64,000 bases of DNA from Oscillospiraceae bacterium (GTDB taxonomy: Bacteria > Bacillota > Clostridia > Oscillospirales > Ruminococcaceae): positions 186,001-250,000 of the forward strand of contig JAJQBX010000018.1 in NCBI GenBank assembly GCA_021203065.1. Reading direction: 5' to 3'. Each line of letters begins with the position of its first letter. Within the stretch, counting starts at the first letter, position 1. Positions 35,832 through 44,795 of this stretch are shown here, in pieces. Position numbers and translations under genes: made by a program. Below the pieces are notes generated by a model that ran no database searches, was not told where the DNA came from, and worked only from the letters and a program-made list of their open reading frames with translations.

Positions 35832-36965
35832 TCACACTGCATTGCACTCATTCAGCGAATTCATCAGAAAATCTTCACTGTCAGCAATTCTTCTCTTCAA
35901 AATCGTATTCACGTTTGTCCAATCAATTTCTTCATCAAGCCTAATATCGCTTTCTTCTGATATTATTCTGTTGTCTAATTGGAAATCATTCAGCAACGAT
36001 CTCCCCCTTGTTGCAAAATTTGTCGCTGAATAGTAAAATTTTGTATTCAAAAGAATAGAGAAAGCAGTAGCATGAAAAGAGTCAGTTACAACAAGTTCTG
36101 CATCCATTATCAAACGTATAAATTTTTGTGGACTACAATTCATTTCCTTTCTTCCTTTAAACAGCATATCTGATGTATTAAAAAACGAGTTGTAAGGAAT
36201 GGTCACTACATCAAGATCCAGTTTTTTTGCGATTTTTGATACTTCTCTATATATTTTTTTTGATGGATGAATAAAGTATATGAATATGTAGTTTCTATCA
36301 TTTGAAATTTCATTGCATGAAAACTTCTCCCATTCATCCTTGCTAACCAAAAAAACAGGATCCAACACATGCGTAACCGTTTTTGAACATATGGGTTGAA
36401 GAAGAGTAACTGCAGATTTCTCTCTAACAGATACTGAATGAAAATCTTCTAAAGCAATCTCCGCAAATTTCAATTGACTATCGGATAATTTTTCGACTCC
36501 CAAGCTTGGGGCGTATGCGATCTTTTTCTCGCAAGCTATTCCGCTTAACCACATAACATCATCCATCTTTCCGTCAAGTGTTGGTCTCCATATCTGGTCA
36601 CTACCGCAAATAGCCACATTGTATGATTCCTTATGGTCAAGAACATCTTGACGAGTAATTATCCCTGTATGCGGAATAAAGTTATCTCTGAATTTCTCGA
36701 ACGTTTGATTACGCACGACTAACGTTTTCCTGATAATTAGCCTGTTTAGTTTTCTGGCAATAATTCTGATAATACCCTGAATAGATTTAAAATTTTTCGG
36801 CATTCTAGACCTTATTTTCCTTCGGGAAACTTTATCCGGTATGACACCCACAGTTTTGCAATCTATTCCTTTTTTTCTTATGAAATAATTTAAAGAATAT
36901 GCCTGGAGTGTTGCACCATAATTTGTTGTTACCTTATAATTCGTAAATATAGATACCTTATTCAT
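35832..36965 (-). CDS. Polysaccharide pyruvyltransferase family protein
   Basis: A 377-residue protein: MNKVSIFTNYKVTTNYGATL at the start (typical first motif with NYGA), ICGSDQIWRP near residue 120 and VTDSFHATAFSILLN near 290, all family hallmarks. It is expected to transfer pyruvate, or in some members a sugar, onto the surface polymer. I start at ATG 36965 because GAGGAAAG lies upstream; this overlaps the wzy stop by 8 nt, so the two are coupled. Confidence 0.85.
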   Translation of the reverse strand: MNKVSIFTNYKVTTNYGATLQAYSLNYFIRKKGIDCKTVGVIPDKVSRRKIRSRMPKNFKSIQGIIRIIARKLNRLIIRKTLVVRNQTFEKFRDNFIPHTGIITRQDVLDHKESYNVAICGSDQIWRPTLDGKMDDVMWLSGIACEKKIAYAPSLGVEKLSDSQLKFAEIALEDFHSVSVREKSAVTLLQPICSKTVTHVLDPVFLVSKDEWEKFSCNEISNDRNYIFIYFIHPSKKIYREVSKIAKKLDLDVVTIPYNSFFNTSDMLFKGRKEMNCSPQKFIRLIMDAELVVTDSFHATAFSILLNTKFYYSATNFATRGRSLLNDFQLDNRIISEESDIRLDEEIDWTNVNTILKRRIADSEDFLMNSLNECNAV

Positions 36966-38160
36966 AGTTACTTTCCTCAATTTTTACATTATCACTGTCA
37001 AAACAAAACGCACACAACAATATCGGCATATATGAACCAACAATATAAAGCGTATGAGAAGCCAAGTACATAACATACACTATAAAAATAAAAATTACAA
37101 GCAGATTAACAATTTCTTGATTACTGTCATTTCTATTCTTCCATGAATTTCTTACCGCTGTAAACAAAAAGCCTACGTACATCAATAACCCTATAAAGCC
37201 AGTTTGTATCAGTATTTCTAACACCAAATTATGAGATGCATATAAAATACCATTTGTAGACATGGATATTGAAAGCGTACCACTTGAATCGACACCATGC
37301 CCAACAAATGGAGCTGATATAATTTGTTTAATCGCTGATGCCCAAATATATACCCTTCCAGTTAAAGATGCATCTTTCTGCAAGACAGTTTCTATTATAT
37401 CTGAAAAAGCATACTGAAAATTAAATACTACAATTCCGAGAAATAGTATAATATAAATAATCAACAAGCGAGAAGGAGTGAAAAACCCCCTTATACCTCT
37501 TATTCTATATATGACAACAAATATTATCGCTAAAGCCAATCCAATAACCGTCTTTGCGCTCCATGCATAAAATACAGAAATCCCCAATATTGCTATTATC
37601 AATACTGTACCTTTCTTTACCTTTTCTCCTTCTAAATAATCAAGATAAATGCTCAATGCAATGAGAGGGATGTAGTAATATCCTAAATAGTTATCAGAAA
37701 CAAAGAAGTTCTGAAAATTATCACTTGTCTCTGAATGCCCAAAAAAGTCTTGATTAAATACTTGAAAGAACAAAGTTATAGTTGCTAAAATTGCTAAATA
37801 ATTTCTCTCAATTTTTAAAAACGATAGCGAATCACCATTATTTCTGCTCAAATATATTTCATGTAACATACAAAAACCAAGGATTTGTCCACCGTAGTAC
37901 AATGCATTGATTACGCTTTCTCCATTAATAATATTAGCAAATACCAAAACGACACAAAACATTGCCAAATAAGCTGTCGGCTTGCTCAAAGAGCCGCGAT
38001 AAATATACAAAGCTAGTACTATAAATATATCAGCAAGAAGCAAATACCTAGATAACCCCGGAAGGATGCTCTTTATTGCATTTATCTGATAGAAAGGAAA
38101 TATCAATGTAAACATCAGTATTTTCTTAAAATCAATCCTGATTTTAGCGAAATTATTCAT
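36958..38160 (-). CDS. wzy: Wzy-type polymerase/O-antigen ligase-like membrane protein
   Basis: A 400-residue protein with about ten membrane helices and the large external loop of the O-antigen ligase/polymerase family (SLTGRVYIWASAIKQIISAP, then GHGVDSSGTL), whose RxxxW-like motif is typical. It would join repeat units on the outer face. The start chosen is ATG 38160, which has TTTGGAG 7 nt upstream. It is AT-rich and highly divergent, as usual for Wzy. Confidence 0.82.
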   Translation of the reverse strand: MNNFAKIRIDFKKILMFTLIFPFYQINAIKSILPGLSRYLLLADIFIVLALYIYRGSLSKPTAYLAMFCVVLVFANIINGESVINALYYGGQILGFCMLHEIYLSRNNGDSLSFLKIERNYLAILATITLFFQVFNQDFFGHSETSDNFQNFFVSDNYLGYYYIPLIALSIYLDYLEGEKVKKGTVLIIAILGISVFYAWSAKTVIGLALAIIFVVIYRIRGIRGFFTPSRLLIIYIILFLGIVVFNFQYAFSDIIETVLQKDASLTGRVYIWASAIKQIISAPFVGHGVDSSGTLSISMSTNGILYASHNLVLEILIQTGFIGLLMYVGFLFTAVRNSWKNRNDSNQEIVNLLVIFIFIVYVMYLASHTLYIVGSYMPILLCAFCFDSDNVKIEESNYE

Positions 38161-38224
38161 ATAATCTCCAAATCGTACCATCAATCTAATATACTCGAAA
38201 CATAAGTTTTTTTGATTTCCTTAT

Positions 38225-39070
38225 TTACACATGTAACAGAATATGATCAAAATCAACTCTAGGAAATACTTCTAGTTTTCCTCCCCTAGTAGCGTTATAG
38301 ATTTTTACATCATGATTTTCACAATATTTCTGTGCCACCTCATATGCGTTAGTTGTAGCATCTATACACTGTAATCCGACACCAGAATCAAGAATTCCTT
38401 CTGCGTAGGTTTTGACATCCTTGTTCTCAATAATTGTTCCATCACTCAATATCTGTCTTGCATACTGATGATCAACACCAACAAGGTATATATTTTTAAA
38501 CCCCATATATATCGCAATTTGCATCGAAACAAATGTTACTGTGTTGCTAGCTGAGACAAATTTCGATATGTCTTCCGAAATTACCGCCTGTGACAATCCC
38601 CATTTTGATACTTTAAACGGCTCATAATGATTAACATAGTATACTTCCGCATTGTTTGGTGCATCATTCTTTATATAGTGTTTTCCATTGTAATCAAAAA
38701 AAAACTTTTCTGACCCGACTTCCATTATTTTATTACCAAACTCTTTATAAGCTTCATGATCTACACAAGTATAAAATTGCGGTCTCCATGAAGTTTTATC
38801 AAGCAATGAATAAATTCTATTTGCTGCAAATGTATGCTTTCCATCTAGCTTTTCTAAATCATTGATAGTCAAACTTGGACCATTGCCTATAATGAAACAT
38901 GATTCACCATAGTATAGATCTTTTAGGACAGTTATTTTTTTTGACTCCTCACTCCTCTGATACTGTCGGAGAAGTCTATCTTTATTGTATTGAGCAAAGG
39001 GCTTAGCTATAGTTCTTACTGTCTTGTTGTGCTTTATCGCTGTTGATAACTTTATTAGTCCTAAATTCAT
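38225..39070 (-). CDS. DUF115/GT42-like putative nonulosonate transferase
   Basis: A 281-residue protein with CFIIGNGPSLTINDLEKL, ANRIYSLLDKTSWRPQFYTC and a C-terminal AIYMGFKNIYLVGVDHQYA. This matches the DUF115 family and also the layout of GT42 sialyltransferases (GNGPSL motif, then GYKEIYLSGID). Because the locus makes a CMP-nonulosonate, the simplest reading is that this enzyme transfers that sugar to the repeat unit; this is inference. GAGG precedes the ATG. Confidence 0.65.
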   Translation of the reverse strand: MNLGLIKLSTAIKHNKTVRTIAKPFAQYNKDRLLRQYQRSEESKKITVLKDLYYGESCFIIGNGPSLTINDLEKLDGKHTFAANRIYSLLDKTSWRPQFYTCVDHEAYKEFGNKIMEVGSEKFFFDYNGKHYIKNDAPNNAEVYYVNHYEPFKVSKWGLSQAVISEDISKFVSASNTVTFVSMQIAIYMGFKNIYLVGVDHQYARQILSDGTIIENKDVKTYAEGILDSGVGLQCIDATTNAYEVAQKYCENHDVKIYNATRGGKLEVFPRVDFDHILLHV

Positions 39071-39072
39071 AC

Positions 39073-39612
39073 TCAGTACCTCACGCCACCATATAACATT
39101 CTTTCATGCTGCTCAATTTGTTCATCTGTAAACCTGTAACCAATAACCTTTGCGGGATTACCTGCAACAATTGTATACGGTTCGACATCATGAAGAACAA
39201 CACTACCAGCAGCTACAATCGCACCCCTGTTAATATGAACACCACTCACCACTATGGAGCCATATCCGATCCATGTGTCGCTGTCAATGATTATTTTCTT
39301 TCCTAAGCCCTTAAATTTATATGATTTATCTCGGATTTGAGGGCTATCTTTAATTGATTTTCCTATAACCGAGTAATCATGATCATACTTGCCTATTAGT
39401 CCTATGTTGTTTCCTAATAAAACGTTATCAGCAATCTCTATGTCCGCTTCTAATGTGCAATATTTTCCTATATACACGTTTTTTCCTATTACCGTCTTAT
39501 TAGGCGCATAGAAAATCGTTCCACGACCAAAAGTTGAATTTTTCCCCAAGTATATATTGCTCTTGTTGCACAAAAGTAATTTGCAAAGACAATGTTTAAT
39601 CTTCCTGCTCAT
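39073..39612 (-). CDS. Hexapeptide-repeat acyltransferase
   Basis: A 179-residue left-handed beta-helix acetyltransferase, probably O-acetylating a sugar of the repeat unit. Hexapeptide repeats run through GKNVYIGKYCTLEADIEIA and the C-terminal WIGYGSIVVSGVHI, ending in the usual GNPAKVIGYRF. It ends 2 nt before the DUF115-like gene and begins 1 nt after the WecG-like gene, so it is one transcript. Confidence 0.85.
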   Translation of the reverse strand: MSRKIKHCLCKLLLCNKSNIYLGKNSTFGRGTIFYAPNKTVIGKNVYIGKYCTLEADIEIADNVLLGNNIGLIGKYDHDYSVIGKSIKDSPQIRDKSYKFKGLGKKIIIDSDTWIGYGSIVVSGVHINRGAIVAAGSVVLHDVEPYTIVAGNPAKVIGYRFTDEQIEQHERMLYGGVRY

Positions 39613-39613
39613 A

Positions 39614-40408
39614 TTACTTTCCTCTCAGCATAGCAAACCATATAAATTTGAAATTGGTATGCCAGTATTTTTTGAACAACCTCTTTGGTTCTTGAATGAG
39701 TCTATACACCCACTCAAGACTATGTTCCTGCATCCACTGTGGTGCACGATTTATGTTTCCAGCATAATAGTCAAACCCTGCGCCAACGCCTACCATGAGA
39801 GCATTCACTTGCCCTAAATGCTCATGCATCCATCGCTCCTGCTTTGGGCAAGATAGTCCAACCCATACGAAATCTGGTTGAAGTTCATTAATTCTATCCA
39901 CAGCTAGCTTGTCCTCCTCATTAGTCATTGGGCGGAACGGTGGACTACACATTCCTACGATGTTGAGGTTTGGATAATCATTCAAGAGATTTCTTCGAAG
40001 CTTTTCAATAGTCTCTTCTGTGGAGCCATAGAAATAGTGCTTCCACCCATGCTCGACGCTCATATTAAAAATCTCACCCATGTATGAAGGACCAGCGATT
40101 CGTTGCATCTTCTCATAGCCGCGATGACGACCGACTGTTGAAAGTGGTCCACCATCTGGCATACAAAGTGCACCGCTATTCAAAACATCGCAGAACTCCG
40201 ATTCGTTGTATGCCGTCACGTCTGAATAGACATTTACAAAGCATAAATAATCTCCCTTTAAGCTTTCAAGATTCTCGTCAGTATACTTCAAAAGCCAATC
40301 CATGTCGATTGCTGCAATGTCTACTCCTAATATTTTGCAAGTGGGGATTTTTGATTTGTCAATCTTTCTCTTAAATGGTATGTTCCCTTCACTTATTTCT
40401 CTTGCCAT
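39614..40408 (-). CDS. WecG/TagA/CpsF family glycosyltransferase
   Basis: Membrane-associated transferase that adds the second sugar to the undecaprenyl-linked first sugar. It has 264 residues. Motifs: ILGVDIAAIDMDWLL, PDGGPLSTVGR, DFVWVGLSCPKQERWM, and GVGAGFDYYAGNINRAPQWM, all typical of GT26. GAGG lies before the ATG. In related pathways the donor is UDP-ManNAc or a similar sugar, but the actual sugar is not determinable here. Confidence 0.9.
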   Translation of the reverse strand: MAREISEGNIPFKRKIDKSKIPTCKILGVDIAAIDMDWLLKYTDENLESLKGDYLCFVNVYSDVTAYNESEFCDVLNSGALCMPDGGPLSTVGRHRGYEKMQRIAGPSYMGEIFNMSVEHGWKHYFYGSTEETIEKLRRNLLNDYPNLNIVGMCSPPFRPMTNEEDKLAVDRINELQPDFVWVGLSCPKQERWMHEHLGQVNALMVGVGAGFDYYAGNINRAPQWMQEHSLEWVYRLIQEPKRLFKKYWHTNFKFIWFAMLRGK

Positions 40409-40559
40409 ATCAAGTTCCTCATTTCTTTTAATATATTCGCTTGTCGAACCTTTGCAGATCTTATGTACATGTCGTGATATGAATCACTCCAAAATTTATA
40501 CGTTAGCTAAAAAAATAACAAGAAGAAAAACCATAACTGAAAAGTTTTCCTTGTAGGAA

Positions 40560-40718
40560 CTATACTCTACGATGTTTATACAACTTAGCTCTGTCTATTT
40601 CCAAGGATTGCCTTGTTTCCGCAAGACATAATTCCGTCACTTTCGCTTTATGAGCTGAAAAACATGTCTTCACTGCACATCGAACAAATGCCACTGCATT
40701 CTCAGCAAGCCAATCCAC
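40560..40718 (-). CDS. Possible small protein or gene remnant (52 aa)
   Basis: A frame from GTG 40718 with AAAGG close upstream encodes 52 residues (MDWLAENAVAFVRCAVKTC). It is not similar to anything I recognise. It fills part of the 330-nt gap between the WecG-like and PASTA genes; the rest of the gap contains only a short GTGAT/ATCAC hairpin near 40469-40482 and no clear promoter. Confidence 0.3.
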   Translation of the reverse strand: MDWLAENAVAFVRCAVKTCFSAHKAKVTELCLAETRQSLEIDRAKLYKHRRV

Positions 40719-40738
40719 TCGACCTTTTAAGAACTATC

Positions 40739-41875
40739 CTAATTAGAATGAACATCAATAAAATACTCGCCTGACCTATCAATAGTAACATAAGCTGTGT
40801 AGTATATACCGGCGTCATCGATTGTAATCACATAATCTCCTCCGGTAATATAAAATACATTATCTATTTCATTTAGCGAGCACACAACAAATCCAACATT
40901 GCATCCTGAAAGCGCAATACTAACAATTGCTTCTTCATTTATTCCTTTCAAATCATCAATGCGTAATGCAACTTCATACATTTGCTCGCTAAGTAATTCG
41001 ACCACCTCAGTAGTATTTGTCGAAATGTAATACCTTGAAGCATTTGTACACTCAGCTTGTTTAAAAATGAAACCATCCAACTCGTCAGAGTTCTTTACTG
41101 AAGCATCATCCAACTGATATACTGCCACGGCAACATAATCAGGAACATCCGATGTAAGAGTCAGTCCAATTACTGTACCCATCTCGACTTCGCTTCCTTC
41201 TTCGATTGATTGTGCCTCAATGTAATATACATCCGAATACGCCATCGATGAATCCCAACTCACTTGAAAACTTAAGCCATTAAGATAAAGTAGATTAATA
41301 GCATCCGACTGCTCTAGCCCAACAACATTTGGCACAACAGTCATCATTGAATCATCAGCCGTCTCATCCTGCTCATTTACGTCTTTTTCGTCGCTTGTGC
41401 TATCTGTGTCTTCAATCCCTTCTCCATCGTCCTCATCTCCAGTATTTTTATCTTCGTAATTCGGCAACGACTCATCATATGTAACAGTTGCAACTTCAGA
41501 GGATTTGTTCGCTAATAGAATTGTCACCTTGGTACCCTTAAGAACAATTGTTGAAACTTCGTAATTTTGCGATTCCACAATCGCAGAGTTATCAAGCTCA
41601 GTGTTATCGTCCAACCCGAGTTCCAAATCATGAGCATCGGCTATATCACGCGCAGAGTCATAGCTAATACCTGTAAAATCCGGTACATCAGTAAAAAACG
41701 AGCCGACAATCCCCATACAGAGCAAAAGAGTACTGCATACCAATGTAAAAACTACCCTCATCCTTTTTGACAATTTGTTTTCCAATAACCAGCTTATAAC
41801 CGGATAAATAACACTTATGATTGTTACGACAAAGCCCCATGTGTTATTAATTAATCTTAGCAGAAATTGCGCCAT
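40739..41875 (-). CDS. Membrane-anchored PASTA-domain protein without a kinase
   Basis: A 378-residue protein. Two N-terminal membrane helices (about 12-30 and 42-62) are followed by an external part with two PASTA-like domains (DVPDFTGISYDSARDIADAH, and VVPNVVGLEQSDAINLLYLN) separated by an acidic Asp/Glu-rich linker. A C-terminal beta-rich domain (GDYVITIDDAGIYYTAYV) follows. PASTA domains bind muropeptides or surface polymers; without a kinase domain it may tether or sense the polymer. Start ATG 41875 has AAGGA upstream. It is unusual inside a polysaccharide locus. Confidence 0.75.
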   Translation of the reverse strand: MAQFLLRLINNTWGFVVTIISVIYPVISWLLENKLSKRMRVVFTLVCSTLLLCMGIVGSFFTDVPDFTGISYDSARDIADAHDLELGLDDNTELDNSAIVESQNYEVSTIVLKGTKVTILLANKSSEVATVTYDESLPNYEDKNTGDEDDGEGIEDTDSTSDEKDVNEQDETADDSMMTVVPNVVGLEQSDAINLLYLNGLSFQVSWDSSMAYSDVYYIEAQSIEEGSEVEMGTVIGLTLTSDVPDYVAVAVYQLDDASVKNSDELDGFIFKQAECTNASRYYISTNTTEVVELLSEQMYEVALRIDDLKGINEEAIVSIALSGCNVGFVVCSLNEIDNVFYITGGDYVITIDDAGIYYTAYVTIDRSGEYFIDVHSN

Positions 41876-41978
41876 AATTCTCGTCCTTTCTTGCCTATAT
41901 CTCAAACTTTGTCTTAGTGGCAAAATCGCCTGTGTTCGCAAAGTTCAAGCTCTTACTAAGGTATCTGCAACAGTCACA

Positions 41979-43928
41979 TCATAACCTTTTCTTTTTCATC
42001 GCATACTTATACACCGTCTCAACGTAGGCTTTTGGAATTCCCACGTCAAAGCTTTCTCCGTTGATAAGAACGCCTGTAACGTCTTTCTCCTCAAGAACTT
42101 TACAAAGAGCAGATGTAAGCTGTATCTCTGAATTATCACCGTTTGCGTCATGTTCGGCTATATCCTTTTCAAGAAAATCAAAAACATCCGGTGTAAGTAC
42201 ATATTGCCCGAAAGTGCAATAATAACTTTTCACATTGCCTTTGCCTGATACGCCAAGATATTCTTTTGCGTATTCGACGGTAGGCTTTTCGCATATCTCA
42301 GTGACATCCATTATAGGTGTTTTGCTGTTTTCAAAGTTGCCCTTAAGAATACCGTAATGAACCACATTTTCAAGCTCAACAGGCTTTATGGAAACTGTCA
42401 ACTGACCGCCGGAACGCCGGTATGCCTTGATAGTCTGCATTGCACAGCTTGTAGCTGTATTACTTCTATAGATAAAGTCTCCCAACATAAGCAATACAGG
42501 CTCATTGTCAAGATACTTTCTTGCCTGATACACCGCATGACCAAAGCCTCTACGTTCCTCCTGAACAGCAAACTTAATCTTCTTTCCTATCTTTGAGATA
42601 ACACGTTCGTAATCACGCACTCTCTCCGGCAACTTTGCAATATGTTCCTCGGAAAGTGCATCGCCAAACATCTTTTGAAACTCAGGCAACTCGTCTTTTC
42701 CTACTATCAGGATAATTTCCTCTATACCCGCTTCGTCAAGCTCCTCAAGAAGATACATCAGAACTGGTTTTGCAATGCCGTTTTCGTCAACTATGGGAAG
42801 AAACTCTTTTTTTACAAACCTCGTTTCGGGATACATTCTTGTTCCGAATCCCGCAACAGGAATGATTGCCTTTCTTACTCTGTCACTTGCAGGTAGCTTG
42901 AAGGAATATGCTTCAAGACCAATACTGTTAAGGTAATCGACAAGTTTCTGCTGATTTTCCTTGTCCTTTGCAACGAGCTGCACCATGCCGTCGCCCTGCG
43001 AGTCGACACCCTTGCCACCGAAGCTGAACTCCATCACCTTCGGGTCGTTCAGGACCGAATGAAGCTTAGGAGCGATAAGTTCTTCAGGACAACCGATAGC
43101 TATCTTTTCATCAAAAATACGCTGTGCCTCGGACATCAATTCGCCCAATCTTCTAGCATCACCATCGGCAATAGCATTCGATGCCTCGGAAACTATTCTA
43201 CGGTTATCCGAGCCAAGACCTTCGTGAATTTTTCTATCTGTGTCCGTCTGAGCAAAAGGATATGCCTTATTCAAATCGGAAAGAATCTTCTTTGTATTCT
43301 TCTTAGCTTTAAGGTCAGCAAATACCATATACAAGCTTCTACCGACTTTGAGCTTGTCCACAAATATATCGTCTCCGGAAAACTCCATGCAAACGGGATT
43401 TACACCGTATGCACAAGCCTGATCCATTCTTCCGCAACGCGAACTTGTAAGCATCTCGCCTCGATATGCTGCCTGCATCTCGCCATTCAAATTCATTTTC
43501 AGGTGGTAAAGCTCATTAAATGCCCTTGCAACAAGAACACATACAGCCGCACTTGATGACAATCCTTTTTTTATCGGAAGTGTGACCTTGTTTATTGTTA
43601 AAGAAATGCCACCTATCCGATAATTCTCAAGGAGATACGCCGCCACTCCGCAGGCATAGCAAAAATAATTCGGTTTAGCTGCTTCATCACGAAGCGTTTT
43701 CAAATCCATTTCACACGAAAACGAAACCGTATTGCCCTTTTCATCTAATGAAACAACGGAAAACTTATCGTTCTTGCTTGCATTTGCATATATTCCAAGG
43801 TCTATTCCCGTAACTATTGCATAGCCCGGCAACACCTCAGCATTCATATCTGTATATCTACCCGCCCAGTCGGTATGCTCTCCAAAAAGGCACAATCTAC
43901 CGGGGACAAAAAGCTCTATTGATTCCAT
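41979..43928 (-). CDS. GHMP sugar kinase fused to a nucleotidyltransferase
   Basis: A 649-residue bifunctional enzyme. The N-terminal half is a galactokinase-like GHMP kinase (VPGRLCLFGEHTDWAG, LPIKKGLSSSAAVCVL, FSFGGKGVDSQGDG). The C-terminal half (from about 355) is a GalU-like UTP-sugar uridylyltransferase (IPVAGFGTRMYPETRFVKKE, EERRGFGHAVYQARKY). Together they would phosphorylate a free sugar and make a UDP-sugar, in kinase-then-transferase order, the reverse of Fkp. The sugar is unknown. ATG 43928 is preferred because GAGGA lies upstream; an in-frame ATG at 43943 overlaps the previous stop. Confidence 0.82.
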   Translation of the reverse strand: MESIELFVPGRLCLFGEHTDWAGRYTDMNAEVLPGYAIVTGIDLGIYANASKNDKFSVVSLDEKGNTVSFSCEMDLKTLRDEAAKPNYFCYACGVAAYLLENYRIGGISLTINKVTLPIKKGLSSSAAVCVLVARAFNELYHLKMNLNGEMQAAYRGEMLTSSRCGRMDQACAYGVNPVCMEFSGDDIFVDKLKVGRSLYMVFADLKAKKNTKKILSDLNKAYPFAQTDTDRKIHEGLGSDNRRIVSEASNAIADGDARRLGELMSEAQRIFDEKIAIGCPEELIAPKLHSVLNDPKVMEFSFGGKGVDSQGDGMVQLVAKDKENQQKLVDYLNSIGLEAYSFKLPASDRVRKAIIPVAGFGTRMYPETRFVKKEFLPIVDENGIAKPVLMYLLEELDEAGIEEIILIVGKDELPEFQKMFGDALSEEHIAKLPERVRDYERVISKIGKKIKFAVQEERRGFGHAVYQARKYLDNEPVLLMLGDFIYRSNTATSCAMQTIKAYRRSGGQLTVSIKPVELENVVHYGILKGNFENSKTPIMDVTEICEKPTVEYAKEYLGVSGKGNVKSYYCTFGQYVLTPDVFDFLEKDIAEHDANGDNSEIQLTSALCKVLEEKDVTGVLINGESFDVGIPKAYVETVYKYAMKKKRL

Positions 43929-43943
43929 ATTATCAGTCCTCAT

Positions 43944-44762
43944 TTACTGATTTTCTTTTTTGAACACAACAGCTACAGTACCAAAAATAATTTTTATATC
44001 TGTCAAAAAAGAACGTTCTTTTATGTACCGCAGATCATACTCAATCCACTTATCAAAATCATCATGAGCCGTCGGATCAAGAGCCGCATAACAAGAGAGA
44101 CCGGGTTTCACTAACAGACGTTGAGATTGATATTCATCACAAGCCGCCTGTTCCGATACATGAAGCGGTCTCGGTCCAATAATAGACATTTCGCCCTTTA
44201 CAATATTTAACAATTGCGGCAACTCGTCTAGGCTTGTTTTACGAATAAATCTACCGACTTTTGTGATTCGTGGGTCATCTTCTATTTTAAAGATAGGACC
44301 GTCTGCCTCATTTTTCTCCATCAATTCAGATTTTAGCTTTTCTGCATCGACAACCATACTACGAAATTTATACATTTTGAAATTCTTGCCGTTTTTCCCT
44401 GTCCTTTCTTGCGCAAAGAAAGGATTTCCAAAATCATCAATCATGATGCATATTGCAGTTATGATGAAAACGGGGCTCAGGATAATCAATCCCAAAAGTG
44501 ATACTACAACGTCAAAAAGCCTTTTGACAAAATCGTAAAAAGGCTTACTAACAAAACGATAGCCCTCTTTAAAGAATTCAACCTCCTCCTGAGTGATAAG
44601 CTTTTCCTTATCATCAGGGTTGCCATCGCCAGAAAAATCTGCTACTTCAATTTTACTTTTTTCAACCTCTTCGTTCTGTGATGCCGAATCCAAATATGCA
44701 AGTTCTTTATTCTCGGCATTTACTGCCAATACCTCAGTTTTCATTGCTTTACCGCCTTTCAT
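43944..44762 (-). CDS. Initiating sugar-1-phosphate transferase (monotopic PGT)
   Basis: Transfers the first sugar phosphate to undecaprenyl phosphate. It has 272 residues with one membrane helix (about 80-105) and the bacterial sugar transferase core: FAQERTGKNGKNFKMYKFRS, DDPRITKVGRFIRKTSLDEL and the catalytic MSIIGPRP. It lacks the large multi-helix N-terminal domain of WbaP-type enzymes and instead has an acidic N-terminus (GNPDDKEKLITQEEV) shared with the truncated copy just upstream. Start ATG 44762 has AGAGGA. Confidence 0.9.
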   Translation of the reverse strand: MKGGKAMKTEVLAVNAENKELAYLDSASQNEEVEKSKIEVADFSGDGNPDDKEKLITQEEVEFFKEGYRFVSKPFYDFVKRLFDVVVSLLGLIILSPVFIITAICIMIDDFGNPFFAQERTGKNGKNFKMYKFRSMVVDAEKLKSELMEKNEADGPIFKIEDDPRITKVGRFIRKTSLDELPQLLNIVKGEMSIIGPRPLHVSEQAACDEYQSQRLLVKPGLSCYAALDPTAHDDFDKWIEYDLRYIKERSFLTDIKIIFGTVAVVFKKENQ

Positions 44763-44795
44763 GAGTAATCCTCTTTTCTCTTCCACATAAAATTA

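Noticed and set aside
36958-36980. ATG 36980 as start of the second pyruvyltransferase gene
   Set aside because: It would place the start further inside wzy without a ribosome site; ATG 36965 has GAGGAAAG upstream.
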